A DNA stretch of 64,000 nucleotides from Oscheius tipulae (GCA_037178975.1 JASJZH010000004.1:10664001-10728000); one strand, 5' to 3'; positions 35,796 to 48,215 are shown, counted from the stretch's first letter. The notes: generated from the sequence alone by a model not told the origin. Numbers and translations: made by a program.

Positions 35796-36787
35796 TTCAC
35801 TTATGCTGTTATAATACTAGGCAACCCCTTTTTATCGTTTAACGACGGGAAGTTTGAGCCATATTCTGTCTTAGGTCACAGTATGTGCATATTTTTAATT
35901 CGAGATTTTTATACCAAATAATGAAGTATTTTACCAGCTTTTTCATGCATGGTTCGTGTTTGTTTTAATGGTCTCTGGGCCAAGGCTGTATCTGTTGAGA
36001 CCTGCTGAAGTTTTTTTTGGGGAAAAGAGCACCAAAATATGAGTCTCATTTGGAATCTGTTCCCCACAATCAACAGCCTTGTAGCCTGTTAAATCAGCGT
36101 TTGGTAGTACTTTTCGATTAGTTTTGCCGACGGTTTTTGAGGAAAGCCACGTTTCCGTGCAAGCATGATCTTCAGAATGTTTTTCTAACATGAAGATACA
36201 TTGAAAAAGATCAAGAGTTCGAAGACTAAAGTTTTTGTTATCTTCCGTTTGTTTTGCTAGGCTTGAACTTTTTGCTAAATTAAAAAAAGTAGCTGGTTTG
36301 CATCGCATGTCACTGTGAAATCTCGTATGATTCTTGTTATCCGTTCGAATTTCAGACAACTTCTCAAATTTGTGTTTGTATTGGTGTAAGATTTTACTGT
36401 TTTCATGACTTAAACTTGTCAGTTCTGTTCAAAACTTTACGAACTACCCATTCAGTGACTGTTACATTGCAAACACAGCTCACATTGTGGTTTCTCACGT
36501 TTCGCAACGTATTTTCCTTCAAACTACACCTGGCAAAGAAGCTTAGAAGTAGCGACAAAACACGTGTAGTTATCTTTGTTACGTTCATTTTTGGAAGTGT
36601 AGCCTTTTTGGAGAAATGAAACGATTTTATGACGAAACATAGCTGTAGAAAGTGAATTGCAGAAGGTTTTTCGGTTCGAAGTACGTGAGGCTTTGTAGCT
36701 TCCCGCATTTGGCACCATTCTGTTACAGACCCTGTAAACATATCGAAAACTTGCAAGAATCTTTTTACCGCACATTTTCCAGGAAAA
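35796..36787. other. Intergenic, no gene seen
   Basis: 992 nt between HIBADH and RBM17. The two minus-strand open frames here lack codon or family support. TTTTCCAG lies just before the RBM17 ATG. Confidence 0.5.
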
Positions 36788-39700
36788 ATGGCCCTCTACG
36801 ACTCGGATTCAGAAGACGAGGCCAATCCGGGCCCTGGAAAGCCGCTGCCGGCCGTCATCTCGGCCCCACCCATGCTGAACAAGCCGGATGGTATGTTTTC
36901 AGTGCTTTCCAGGCAAAAAAGTCAAAATTTTAGATCCCAAAAGTGACGGGGCGAAGGATGTGACAATGCGTTTTCTCCAGGCCCAAATCCAGAGGAATCA
37001 ACGCAGTCAGCAGCCGACTACGGGCACGTTTGTAAGTTTTTTGCAATACTTAAAGGCGTGGTAGCACGAAAATGGCTCCTAATGGCTCGGAAGCACGAAA
37101 ATGCCCATTTTTTTCAGAAGACGCACGTGAATCCGGTCATCGATCTGGCTGCGAGAAACAGAAATGCCCCGAATATGAAGAGAGTCGCTCCGCCGAAACC
37201 CCGGCCGATCAGTGACGGTGCCCCGCTCAGTTTTTTGCCCAAAGCCGTCACAGAAGACGCTGTAAGTTCTGTTTTTAGAGTATGAACTGTAAAATTTGTT
37301 TCAGTTCATGATGTTCGGCGAGGTGAGCATCAAGAACGAGTACCAGCCAGCAGTGCCCAACGACTACGTATTACACAAGAGGAAGAAGGAGGAGCGGGAG
37401 GCCAAGGAGAAGGCTGCGAAGGAGGTGGCGGAAAGGTGAGCTTATTACTCGCGTTCTCTTTCTTCCATGAATTTGAGTCGAAACTGATGATGACCAGCAG
37501 CCTACGGCTGCTTCGCAGTCGTTTGGACTTCAATTAGGTTTCTAGTCGAGCTACCAAAAATTGAGCAATGCACACAACTGACTTGCCTCCTAATTGCCAA
37601 TAATTCTTGACTTGCCATCTTTGCTTCGTGGCCTCGGACAAACAAACAGACAAATAAACACACAGAGTCAATCACAGACACCATTGCGCTTTCATAGTTT
37701 AGATTCCCCATTTACTACAGAACTGTCCTCAGTCCGAGATCTTGAACACAGTGATCTCATCGGCAGGGCTGTAGTGGCATGCGAGCACAATAGGGGTGTT
37801 GTATGGGTCGTCGTGTCGATAGACAGCTCTGAGCAAGCGGAAGAGATAGAATAGTGCTTTTTTAACATAATTTGCGCGAACCTTTACCTTTAACAACCGA
37901 TTTTCGGTTTGACAAAAGGTCTCCTGTCATCTGTCATGAGGTCAGTTGACCACTGCCCAAAAGACGTCAAAGTAACAAACTTTTGTGCGATCTCAAGCAA
38001 ACAGTAAATATTATTCGCTTACAGTCCGAAGTTCATATCTTCTCTGAAAAAGAATCAAATTTTATCTCTTGGATGTACCACTGGTTGTTAGCCGTTCTGA
38101 TATCGCTAAACGCTGCTCTTGTCAATGACAAACTGGAAGGTTTCAACCTTTTTCGACGAGACTCTCAAACGATTTGCATTGGAAAAGTTGGTGCGCAGCC
38201 AAAATCTCTGGCGGCTTCGTTTTTTCCCGCAAAGAGTCTTTAGGTCCACTTTCCTACTTTTTCAATGCCAAACGCAAATACATTGAATGTAATGCCAAGT
38301 AGAGACTTTGAGACGTGTTTTTCCTGAGTGGGAAGGCCCCAACTTTTCGCAAATATTGCAAGAACGGGAGAGCGTTATAAAATCAAGTTCGGATCTAGTA
38401 AACTTCTACATTTCCAGATTATCTCGCGAGCACAAAGAAGAGGCGAGAAAACGAGAGAAGGGAGCTGCCATTGCTCCACCACCAATGCTCGATGACCCTC
38501 CTCCAACATCAACAGCCGAGGTCAAAGAAGAAACCGAATTCAAGCAGCCCTCCTTCCTCCCGGCCTTCGGAAAGGGTACCTCCCGAGGTCTGGGCGTCGC
38601 CGCGAGCATTATGAGCAAGTACGGGTACAAGGAAGGCGCCGGCCTCGGGCGCGACGAGCAGGGCATCTCCACGGCGCTCTCCGTGGCAAAAATTGGCAAA
38701 AACACAGGTGTGATCAAGGATGAGAGTGGACAAGCGACTGCGCCGAGCCCCGCACCCACATTTCAACGACCGAACATGATGAAGGACGCCTCAAAGGTTC
38801 TACTAATGAATGTAGGTTCATTTTTTGTGTTTTCTTTAAAAAAATTTTAGAACATGGTCGGACCGAACGAGATCGACCCGGAGCTGGAGAGCGATATTCG
38901 CGAGGAGATGAGCAAGTGCGGGCAGGTCAACGAGATCGTCGTGCATAAGGTTCGTGGCTTTATTTCATAAAAAGACAGGAGACGTATAAAAATTACTTTT
39001 CTACACTCCTTGGGCAAAAAATTCAGGTCCGGAGTTGAACTGAGTAAAGTTTGTTAGTATTCTGTACACCTCTTTTGAAGAGAACTGGCAAAGTTGTGTC
39101 CAACTGCACTTTCTGAAGTAACAGAACCTGATTGGAAACGAAGCCTTTCTGCCTAACCACGCTGTTTGTCCCTAAAAGAAGCTGCTGGTTCCGCACAAAA
39201 ATCGACTTTAGGCACTGGATTTGGACTATCAGACTTTTGTGTTAGAACTCAGATCGTCTTCTTCTGTCACAAAGAAGCCATTTTTAGGCTCCTGAGAGCT
39301 GATACCCGTTGTAAAACCTGGTGTTTTATCACAGCCAAACTCAGTCCAGTTTTCCACTAAAACAGACCGGGTTTCTTGACGTTTTGCTGCTCTTTTAACT
39401 CTCGGATTAATGCTAAACCGGCTCACAATCTTGGTGATCAAAACCTCCTTTCGTGCCAGCAATTTTCAATAACCACCCATCGTTCAGGTCGAAGGAGCCC
39501 CCGAAAACGAGGCCGTCAGGATCTTTGTCGAGTTCACCAACATTGCTCAAGCTATCAAGGTATTTTTCTATTATCTTTTCAAAGCTGCTGCCAGGAATAT
39601 GTTAGGGGATCCCTGCACTCCAAACAAAGGTTTCAGTCCTCCAAAAAAAAGTTGGTAATTGGTAAGAGGCGCCTATGAGAACCAGAGGATCCTGGTTCAA

Positions 39701-40075
39701 TGCCCGTCGGTAACAAGCTTTGTCAAAAGTTATTGTGAAAAGAAAAAGGCATGGAAAAAGGTCTCAGAACGATTAATTGTCGTATTTCCAAGAATTCCAG
39801 CCCTCAAATGGGTGTTAGTCAGTCAAAAGAAAGGAAAAATAGCATAAGCGCTGACAAGAGTCGAACCAAGTACTAACCGGTCCCAACATTTCTTGACATG
39901 CCAGATCAGATGAAATTGCAGCAAAAGTTTCCGTGTACAGATGGAATTTTGAACCATTATCAAACCTTTTTTCAAGGCCAACATCGTGATGAACAACCGC
40001 TTCTTTGCCGGACGCCAAGTCTCCGTCCGCTTCTACAGCGTCGACGATTTTGCGGCCAAAAACTACGACCGGTAG
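36788..40075 (+). CDS. Splicing factor RBM17/SPF45 homolog
   Basis: Second-step and alternative splicing factor. N-terminus MALYDSDSEDE, then a disordered region containing VNPVIDLAARNRN and NEYQPAVPNDYVLHKRKKEE (the SPF45 YDPMFPNDY block), a Lys/Glu helix, a G-patch (ASIMSKYGYKEGAGLGRDEQ, STALSV), and a C-terminal UHM-type RRM: VLLMNMVGPNEIDPELE, EEMSKCGQVNEIVV, GAPENEAVRIFVEF, AQAIKANIVMNNRFFAGRQV and SVRFYS. The RxF-like loop of UHM domains is present (NRFFAGR). Order and spacing match animal SPF45. PEX2 starts 185 nt downstream on the same strand. One intron carries a tRNA-related element (39845-39927). Confidence 0.9.
39845..39927 (-). repeat. SINE-like tRNA-related element, inverted copy
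   Basis: GAGTCGAACCAAGTACTAAC and CGGTCCCAACATTTCTTGAC are the inverse of the shared element core. In an intron of RBM17. Confidence 0.6.
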
Positions 40076-40260
40076 ACTCGTTTTTCAGAAGGTGTGTATT
40101 TATTTTGATCTCGTTGATATTTTTTTTATCATAAATTGTTTGTAGAAATAACTGTAAATGCATGAATTTACTGCCTCATCATTGCATGTACTAATGCCTG
40201 TTTTGTGGTTATGCATGTGCTAACTTTTAGAACCTTTTTGACGGAAAAAAAGAAGGAAAA

Positions 40261-42068
40261 ATGGCTCGGGAATGCATGAGGGCAGACCAAATAGACGCTC
40301 ATGTCCTGGACGAGGAGTATAGGCAGCTGGCACTGGGACAGGTAAGTCAAAAATGCGATTTTTGTGGTGTTTTAGACATAGAACGTACGCGATTATGGCA
40401 CAAACTGACAGACGAGTAAGAATGGGGAATGGATAGCCAATTTGTGGCCTGTCGTGTTTTAGATTGAAAACCCATTGTTTTTTTTTGACTGAAAATGAGT
40501 GTTTCCATCCCCACCCTTTCGGACGGTCAAAAGAGACAAGATTCCAATTTTTCTTGCCTCTTAGCATAATTCACACTTGTTCCCAGATTAGATTTAACAT
40601 GTGTAATACACGTCCCCTGCACATTGTAAAGGTAGGATAGTGTGAGTCGACTAAGCGACTGGTCGTACTGGTAAGAGCATGAAGAACTTGAGAGAACAAT
40701 AGCAGAAAAAAAAGCAGGTCTCGGAGAAAATTAGTAGAGCATTGAATTCGGATAAGTAGACGAACGATCAAACAGGCATGCTATAGAATCCGAGATCAAG
40801 AGACCATCCTTGCAGAAATCTAGAAAATAAAACACTACTCACATCAACTAGTTCTTAATATTCGAGGAAGTCGACAGTCAAGAGAGACTTTCTGAGTACT
40901 ACCGATTCCGATCCTGTTTCTGAAAAACTCCTCTTCTCCCTCGAACCGAACAATTTTACAGCTAGAATCAACAATCGAAAGTCTCCCCGTCTCTGTCTCA
41001 CGAGCCCTAGGAATAATCAAGCCAGAAATTGAGTTGGCTCTGGACACTGTTCTCTGGTCTTCGTGTATATCCCAGGGAGCTACTCCCGGTCAGGTTGAAG
41101 AGGACATCGCCTACAAGAACTACACTCCGAACAGAGTGAGTTCACTGATCGCAAACAAAATCTTTTCCAGGTGGCCGCTCATTTTGGACTCTCTGTCCTA
41201 GTACCCTATCTAGCTAGGAGGATTCCAGAACTTTGTCAAAAACCGGCATGGATCAGAACAGTGGCAAAAATCGAAGCTATCTACGAAATGTTCGCGATCT
41301 TGCACTATCTAAGGTTCTTGAGAAGGGGAGGACACAGTACTTTGGTGGAACAGGCTCTGGGATTGAGGAACTGGAACAATAGTTTACCGACTATTGGTGA
41401 GAGGCAGTGACAAAGTCTGACACCGACAGAAACAGTAACTGACAGTCATGAAAGCAATAATAGAGTCAGGGGCACGGAGAAGAGAGAAATAAAGACAGTA
41501 TCATAGACAGTGGCAGTGAATGACAGAGAGCGTGACATGAGAGACAGAGACAGTAGACAGTAACAAAGTAGCAGTAACAAAGACAGGAACAATGAAAGAG
41601 ACAGAAACAGTATCTGACAGCCATGGAAATAATCACAGAGACAGTAGGGGGAGGTAATGACAGAGTCGGCGACAGTGGCAGTGACGGAGACAGAGACAGT
41701 GAGTGACAGATAGCGTCAGTGAGAGAAACAGGGACAGGGGCAAACACAGACAGTGACAGTTTTCAGGAACCATAAACTACGAATCCCAAAACCGTGAACT
41801 CTTGTGGCACGCCTTTCGGGACGCTCTTCTGCTTGGCTGGCCCTTCTTCACTATAGCACAGCGTTATTGGAAGAGGGCCGTCCAGAACAGCTCGACTCAG
41901 ACCGGGATGCAATGTGTCGCCTGTGGGAAGATGGCCACGATTCCTGTCAAATGGTCCTGTTCTCATGTGGCATGTTATTGGTGTGATGCCTCGAGGAAGG
42001 AGACTGGCTGCATGTCCTGTGGTTCTCCGGGAAGAGGGCAGATTGTCCAGGGAAGGAGATTGGATTGA
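40261..42068 (+). CDS. Peroxin PEX2, RING E3 ligase of the peroxisome membrane
   Basis: Four exons: 40261-40341, 40962-41135, 41171-41396 and 41767-42068. PEX2, with PEX10 and PEX12, forms the ubiquitin ligase that recycles the import receptor PEX5. MRADQIDAHVLDEEYRQL matches the N-terminal R-x-x-Q-LDA start of PEX2; KPEIELALDTVLW, KIEAIYEMFAILHYLRFLRR and the conserved NRELLWHAFRDALLLGWPFF helix follow. The C-terminal RING has CVACGK, WSCSHVACYWC and CMSCG, all eight zinc ligands in order. The start lies 185 nt after RBM17, consistent with an operon. Intron 3 (about 370 nt) is full of ACAGAGACAGT repeats. AATAAA follows near 42101. Confidence 0.88.
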
Positions 42069-43005
42069 AGAAGGAGTAGAAGAGACACTGTACATATCGA
42101 ATAAACTCTTAAATATACTGGTTTCTGTCAATCGTTTCTTTCTCTGTCTTTGTATCTCACTGTCTCTGTCAGTCTCTGTCCTATTCCTTTATGTTGAACA
42201 GTCAAACGATGACTTGGCAAATAACTAAAAAGATATAACACTCTTTGTGCTGAAATGAGACCCTATCTTAAAATCATCGTCCTGCCTGCTGTCACTATCG
42301 ATACCCAAGGTTACAGAACAGTACAGCCCCACTGTAAGAAGCTCAGTCTAATTGAACCTTTATGTTTTTAAACTTTTGACTGACTAAGGGGGTCCTTACG
42401 TTGCGGGTGTACGGGTGTCCCCGAACGCGTATTTGGATTTGATTTTTTTGCGGGAGTACAAAAATAATAAATGTTAATTTCTTTCTGCATTTTTCGGTGC
42501 TCTACACACATATTCTAGGTTTCTAAATGTGTCTCGAAAAATGCAGAAAAAAACTAGTAATAGTTGGGCGCCCCTTCGTTTGAATTTTTGGGGCGCTTTT
42601 ACGAATATGTCCAAAATCGGTCTTTCTAACGAAATTCTGTCATTTTCAGAGAATCTAACTATGTTTATTGAATTCAGCGTGTAAAACAACCCCTAGAAAG
42701 TATAAGATATCTGGAAGCTTCACCGTCGTTGTTCCAACCATTATAATTTTCCAATCTCTACAATTATGTGCTATTTTTTTATTTTTCAGGGTGCTCTTTT
42801 GCACGCTGAATTCAATATACATAGTTAGATTCTTTGAAAATGACAGAGTTACGTCTCGATTTAGGAAAAATTCGTAAAAGCCAAAAATTCAAACGAAGGT
42901 GGCCCTGCCGAACTATTGCCAAAAAACTAAAAACCAAGACTTTTGAAAAGTGCGGCGTATGCGGCCATTACGACGTGAGCATATCCTAAGGGTCAGAATC
43001 ATTCA
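42069..43005. other. Spacer between convergent genes, containing a MITE
   Basis: Holds the PEX2 polyadenylation signal and MITE copy B. No gene seen. Confidence 0.6.
42557..42920. mobile_element. Foldback MITE copy B with 9-bp target duplication
   Basis: 364 bp, same family as 32478-32881: ends GTAATAGTTGGGCGCCCC and CTGCCGAACTATTGCC, internal inverted ATTGAATTCAGCGTGTAAA and TTGCACGCTGAATTCAAT. Flanked by AAAAAACTA at 42548-42556 and 42921-42929. Confidence 0.85.
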
Positions 43006-44205
43006 TTACTTTCTCTTGACACCCCACAATCCCCCACTGGTCTTGTTTTTGGTAGCCGAGGTGTATCCAGCTGTAGATGTGCTTCTTCTGGCACTGGTAC
43101 TGCCAAATGAGTGGCTACCACTGGAATAGTTGATGGAAGACCGTCTCTCAGTATCAAATCTGGTAGCTTCTGCCCGACGGCGTTGGCTCTTTTCCTGCTC
43201 CAGCTGTAGCCACATTCTTTGGCGATCATTCTCTTCTCGGAGCCGCGTTGTCTGCTCATCTCTCTGGAATCTATGGTTCCAATGGTACTGTCCTGTCACT
43301 GACACTGTCTCTCTGTGTCCACAGTCACTCACCCTTCTCATTTCCTCTCTTCTATCCAGTTCATCGCTGATCCTCCGGAGCCTTTCCTCCTCATCGCGAA
43401 TCTTTTTCCGCTTATCCTCTTCCTCCTGTCGGCTTTTCGCTTCAGACTCTCTCCGTCGTCGTTCCTTCTCCTCCTTCTCCTTCTTCATCTTACTTTCTTC
43501 CGCCAGCTTTTTTCTCTCCTCCTCCTCACTCAGTTTCCTCGGGATATCTTCTGCTTTCTCTTTCAGCCTAAAAGACAGTCGACCACTGTCCTGTTGCTTT
43601 TCAGGCTCGGCTAGTTTTTGAACGAAGCTCTTCATTACATTGTAGCGGTACTAAACAACTGATTAGTGATTTTTTGTCTCTGCTTACCTGAAAATATTCG
43701 TTGTGTTTCCTCTCGGAGCCGTCCAACAAGGTATGGAGCTCTTTTGGTCTTGTTTCATATAGAGCCTTTGCTGCATCCAGTCCTTTCTGATGGATTTTGG
43801 ACAAAGTGGGCAGGTTTATCAATTGGAGCAGTTCCTAAATGGTCTCAGTAGCCTTTTAAAATAATCGGCATTTTGGCCTATATGGCCTTATTAATCCGTG
43901 AATGGAACCTAAACTCGAACAACTGGACATCTTAAGCCCTATCACTGTTTTTCTGTCTCCGAACCTGTTCAACAGTCCTATCGTATTCCTCCTGCACTCG
44001 AGTGAGAGAAACTAGCTGAATAGTCTCGGTGACTGCTTCCAAAAACGAGTCTGATTTTGAAGCGATGTGACTGGTCATAGAGAGAGAAAAGGCAATACTG
44101 GTGTCGATGATGTGTTGAAACAACGCTCTTTTTGTTTGCTCACAGGTCGTCAGCTGACAGAGCGCTTTATGGACACTAAAGTGAAGTACTTTCAGCAAAA
44201 CTGAA
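43006..44205 (-). CDS. Helical and coiled-coil protein, N-terminus unresolved
   Basis: Minus-strand exons run from about 44205 to a stop at 43006. The first part is all-helical (KALCQLTTCEQTKRALFQHI, KIHQKGLDAAKALYETRPKE, then YFQYRYNVMKSFVQKLAEP), reminiscent of BAR-type helical bundles. A long Glu/Lys/Arg coiled coil follows (EEEERKKLAEESKMKKEKEE), then a Ser/Gly/Thr-rich basic tail. No ATG is found in the first exon, which begins directly after a TTTCAG about 70 nt downstream of the preceding gene, so either a small upstream exon is missing or this is a trans-spliced downstream gene. BAR assignment is tentative. Confidence 0.5.
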
Positions 44206-44271
44206 ACCTATTTTTAACGTATTTCGTTTCTTTGATATTGATTTGTTTATTTCAACGATGATTACAAGGAA

Positions 44272-45007
44272 CTAGACAATATTATAAGTTAGTGGAACCC
44301 GATCTTCGTTAGACGTCTTGAGGAAGACGACCGTCTGAAGCAGAGAGACCAAGGCTGCGGTGGCTGATAGCCAATAGAGAAGCTCGCTGTCTGAAGCTAG
44401 TTTGTAGCAGAAGGACAGGAGACTGAAGGTGAAAGCGTTGACGATCTGCAAATCAATGTTAAGACTACCGAAAGGTGACCTACTGAGGCGAACAGTAGGT
44501 ATTCATTGGGAAGTTCCGTTCCTTCCAGATGAGAACGGAAGACAGCTCGAAGGATCAGAAGGACATGGAATGTGATCAGGAAAAGAAGGTAGAGGGGGTC
44601 TGAAAATAGTCTCTGTCACTCTTTCTGTTTCTGTTCCTGTCACTGTCTCAGTATTGTCTCTGGTACTCACTAAAGAGTCCAATGTCCAGTTGGAAGTACT
44701 CGTTGACCAGGAGATGCACTGCATAGAGGAAGAGGAAAAGAGAAAATCTTGAAGCCTTCTTTGTATTTTGATCCTTCTGGATCTTATTTTCTGGCAAAAT
44801 CAACGGATTCCGGTCATAGGGAGCAGACGAAAGGATGTAGATAGAGTACATTGTGGCAGTGGCAGTGGACACCAGATGGACACCAGTAGACCACCGGGAA
44901 GCGAAGCCTGGTGGTCTCTTGCTTTCATTATTACATGCCTTGGAGGTTTTCTCAATTGCTTTTGCTATTTTTAAAGCCCCAATTGAGGCCAGAGGCTGTT
45001 GGCTCAT
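44272..45007 (-). CDS. Multi-pass membrane protein of unknown function
   Basis: Three exons: 45007-44671, 44599-44484, and a last exon ending at 44272. Four hydrophobic helices: HLVSTATATMYSIYILSS, SRFSLFLFLYAVHLLV, PLYLLFLITFHVLLILRAV and the pair around AFTFSLLSFCYKLA/LLYWLSATAALVSLLQTVVF. The N-terminus is polar with no signal peptide. Junction phases are consistent throughout. I do not recognise the family. The next minus-strand gene starts within about 70 nt, so the pair may be co-transcribed. Confidence 0.6.
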
Positions 45008-45338
45008 GAGAAAGAGCCATTATTAGTAGATAAGAACCTCTTGGCGCCCCTTATCGAGAAAACTGTTCCGGCCACATTTTACGTCATCTCGCTTTTCTCA
45101 CCAATGCAAACATGTCGTAATACATCCTTGTCTCGGTCTAATTTATAACTGAGACACCAAATCAACATTTATCATCGCCGCCGCAGCTCAAATGGCCGGA
45201 ACCAATTGCCCATTAAACCATTCAATAACAAAAGTATGGTCACAATCACTGGTAAAACTAACTATAGGACAAACGTTTATTGAAACGTATTAACTTCCAG
45301 AACTTCTTGTTATTCCTTGAACATAGCCTGTAGATTCA

Positions 45339-45722
45339 CTAATTCCCGTGTTTAGCCAGAATGTTTCGCAGGACACAGATCTGAATCAAGAAGCTTTAGA
45401 GACATCTTTTGAGTGCTCCTTACATGATTCTGAGTCTCCCTGATACTGTTGTCAAGCTCCTTTTCAATCTTTTCCATGCTTTGAATATTTTTTGGGGCCT
45501 GTAGCAGATACTTGTTCAGCTTCTCTCTGTGCTTCTTGACAGCGTTCTTGTTGCGTTCCCTTTTGGCCTTGTAGTCAGGCGAGCTGAAAGAGATACCTGA
45601 GAGACAAACAGACCGAGAGCGACAGACAGAGAGACAGACACAGACCGGAAAACAAACTTTCTGCCTCCAGAGCTCTCAGAAGAAGAATCCATGGCATAGT
45701 TGTTGTTTGATCCTTCGGACAT
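45339..45722 (-). CDS. Small bZIP transcription factor, C/EBP-like
   Basis: Two or more exons. After a Ser/Asn-rich N-terminus (MSEGSNNNYAMDSSSESSG) comes SPDYKAKRERNKNAVKKHRE, which matches the C/EBP basic region (YK.KRERN..AV.K.REK) including the DNA-contacting Asn and Arg positions. A weak leucine zipper follows and continues through a 45-nt intron into ICVLRNILAKHGN. C/EBP-gamma-type proteins are short like this and act as heterodimer partners in stress and immune transcription. The intron before the basic region starts with GTCTGT, i.e. the simple repeat itself provides the donor. An additional 5' exon cannot be ruled out. Confidence 0.7.
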
Positions 45723-46457
45723 GGTGCTAGTAGAAGGGCCAGTTGAAGAGTCTGTCAACAAAGTTCAGTTCTGTATATGGTTCGTGGAACAAACACTGTT
45801 TGGAGTTTTTTGATCCACTGGTAGAATCCATAACGAGAGCCCAGATGTTCACTGTAGGTTCAGTAGTTAGAAGCATACGGTATAAGGTGAGAGAGGTGTT
45901 TCGAAAGAGGGAGCAACGTGCACAATAAAACACCAACAGTCTCGTTATAAACGAGCGGTGAGAAAAGTTATATCTTGGCGTTGTTATCTGGGACACGCCC
46001 AATAGTGAGGCCTATAGAAGTGGAACAGAGATTTGCTGAGATGACCACTAGGGGAAGGGTAGACAGATTGAGGCAGAGAGAGGTATAATGACGACAGTCT
46101 GACATAGAGACATGGTACAACAGGAGACACAGTGACAGTCACAGAGACAACTAGGCATGACAGGACAAGGGAATCTTGTGAGAGAGAGACAGGTGGCACG
46201 TCCTGCTGACAGGAACTGGAAATGAAGACAGATTGACAGCGAGAAGATGACAAGGACCAGACAGATAAGACAGATTCAGATTGACAGGATGATCGGTTAC
46301 AGTCTTTGGAAACCTGGCATTGTAACAGCAATATTCAGACGTTTCCAGAAAGCGGAAGTAGTGAGGATGAAATGGAACAATCAGAACACAGTCAGATTTA
46401 TTGGAACGAAGTCACACCCATAATGCCGGAAAGAGAGAAATTGAGAGAACCTGTTCA

Positions 46458-48215
46458 TTAGTCAAGTTCATACTCAGCAACTTGAGCCTGGATGTCCTCG
46501 AAGGAGCCATGGCTGCTGGCGCTCTCGGAATTGGACTCAGAGCCAGTGACGGAGCTGTTGTCTTCCTCTTGGAGAGAGTCGATACGGACAGAACCAGTAG
46601 TGACACTGAGAGCAGGAACATCGTAGTCGAAGCTGGCAGCAGAGGACTGCTTGTCCTCTTCGGTCTCTGTCTCATCCGTGGTAATGTTAGAAAGAGAGGC
46701 AGTGATAGAGGAGAGGATAGAGCCACGGAGCTTGCAGTCGGTCGAGTAGAGCTGCTCGGCCTTCTCCTTCATGTCTTCCAGAAGGCCTGAAAATATTTTG
46801 TCAGACAGAGAGACACAGAGGCAGAGGCAGAGACGGAGCTGAAACTCACTGTCAATCTCCACATCCTTATAGCTGATATCGACCAGCTTGTAGAGAGGCG
46901 ATTTCTTCTGACGATCCTGGGCTTCACGGAAGTCCTTAACCTCCTCCAAGAAGTTGAGCATCTTGATGACACTGTAGTCAAGGACCTTGTTCAGTTCCTT
47001 GTCTGGAAGTCTTCCTGTGAGACTTTACTTGACCCTGACTCACTCTTCTCAGCAATCTTTGTCTCAGCCTCCTCGAAGACTTTCTGAGCCTCTTCTAACT
47101 TGGCATTCCTCTGCTTCTCGAGCAGATCGTGCTGCTTGACACTGGTCGAGTAGATGAGCTTCTCCTTCTCTAGCTCGATACAGTTTTCAGCCCCAAGCTG
47201 CTGCTTGGCCTGGAGCTCTTCGTGCTCTTCCTTCAGTTGCAGGACTGAAATTTCATTGTCAGACTAGCGCTGTTCCACTGTCTCCCTGTTTTTCTGTCTC
47301 TCTGTCTGAAACGTACAATCTTCCTTGACCTTCTGTTCCTGCTCCAGAGCTGGCTGAAGCTCCTCTAGCTCCTTTTTCAGGTTAGCCAGTTCCATGATGT
47401 TGAGAGTGATCTCGGGTGCTTTGCGACGAATAGTCCTCAGTCGAAGAAGCATGTCAATCTCCTTCTGAAGCTGCTCGTTCTCCTCGTTGATCTCTTCCAG
47501 ACGTCTCTTCATGTCTTCTTCGGATTCGTTGGAACTGAAAGAAGGAATTGTTAGCCATAAGCCAGTGACAGTCTCTCAACAAGTGGATTCATGTGAAACC
47601 CTAAGAAACGTGTAAAACACTTACCCAACTTTCCTCGTCATAGCCTCATCCATAGAACTCTCAGCATAACTGATCTCATTCAACAGAAAGCTCTTTCTGA
47701 CATTGAGAGATCTTCTCTCGCTCCTCAGCTTGGATTTGGCCGGAAGCTGGGCGAGTTCAGCCTTGGCCTCCGCGACCTTCTTGGCAAGCTCAGAGTTTAC
47801 GTCATCACAGAGACGACCAATGTAGACGAGCTGGTCGACGTCGGTATCGTATTTTTCAGACTCTGAAGAGGAGATAGTAGCGTATCAAAACTTGATATAC
47901 CAATGTTGTACTCTCGGAAGCAGCAAGTACAGGTCAGGAATGACTCGTCCACCTTGATACGGTAGTACGGGTAGGAGGCTATCTTGGTTTTCTGTTCCTC
48001 TGAGGGCTTAGAACAGGAGACCTTGAAGTACCTGAAAAAATCTGTCTCACTGTTTCTATATTTCTTTGTCTCTCTACCACGCTGTTTCCTGTTTCTAAAA
48101 CTCACTTGAATCCCTCCTGAATGGGCTTCAGAACGACACGGTCACAGTGTTCGCATCGAGCGAACCATGCCTCCTGTTCAGCGATGATGGTACATTTTTT
48201 TTCACAGCAGGCCAT
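46458..48215 (-). CDS. Zinc-ribbon plus coiled-coil protein
   Basis: Multi-exon minus-strand gene. Start at 48215: MACCEKKCTII, then ARCEHCDRVVLKPIQEGFKY and FLTCTCCFREYN, i.e. two CxxC pairs about 50 residues apart that could form one zinc site. The rest is mainly coiled coil (MKRRLEEINEENEQLQKEID, LKKELEELQPALEQEQKVKE, KQHDLLEKQRNAKLEEAQKV), then a conserved-looking helix KVLDYSVIKMLNFLEEVKDF, and an acidic Ser/Thr-rich C-terminus. No known family recognised; structural or centrosomal/kinetochore roles are common for this layout but are speculation. Several introns contain the simple repeat. Confidence 0.65.

Noticed and set aside
35943-36756. Two minus-strand frames between HIBADH and RBM17
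   Set aside because: No recognisable domains, no acceptor/donor structure; composition like the surrounding spacer.
41466-41747. Ser/Leu/Cys-rich minus-strand frame
   Set aside because: Translation of the ACAGAGACAGT repeat in PEX2 intron 3.
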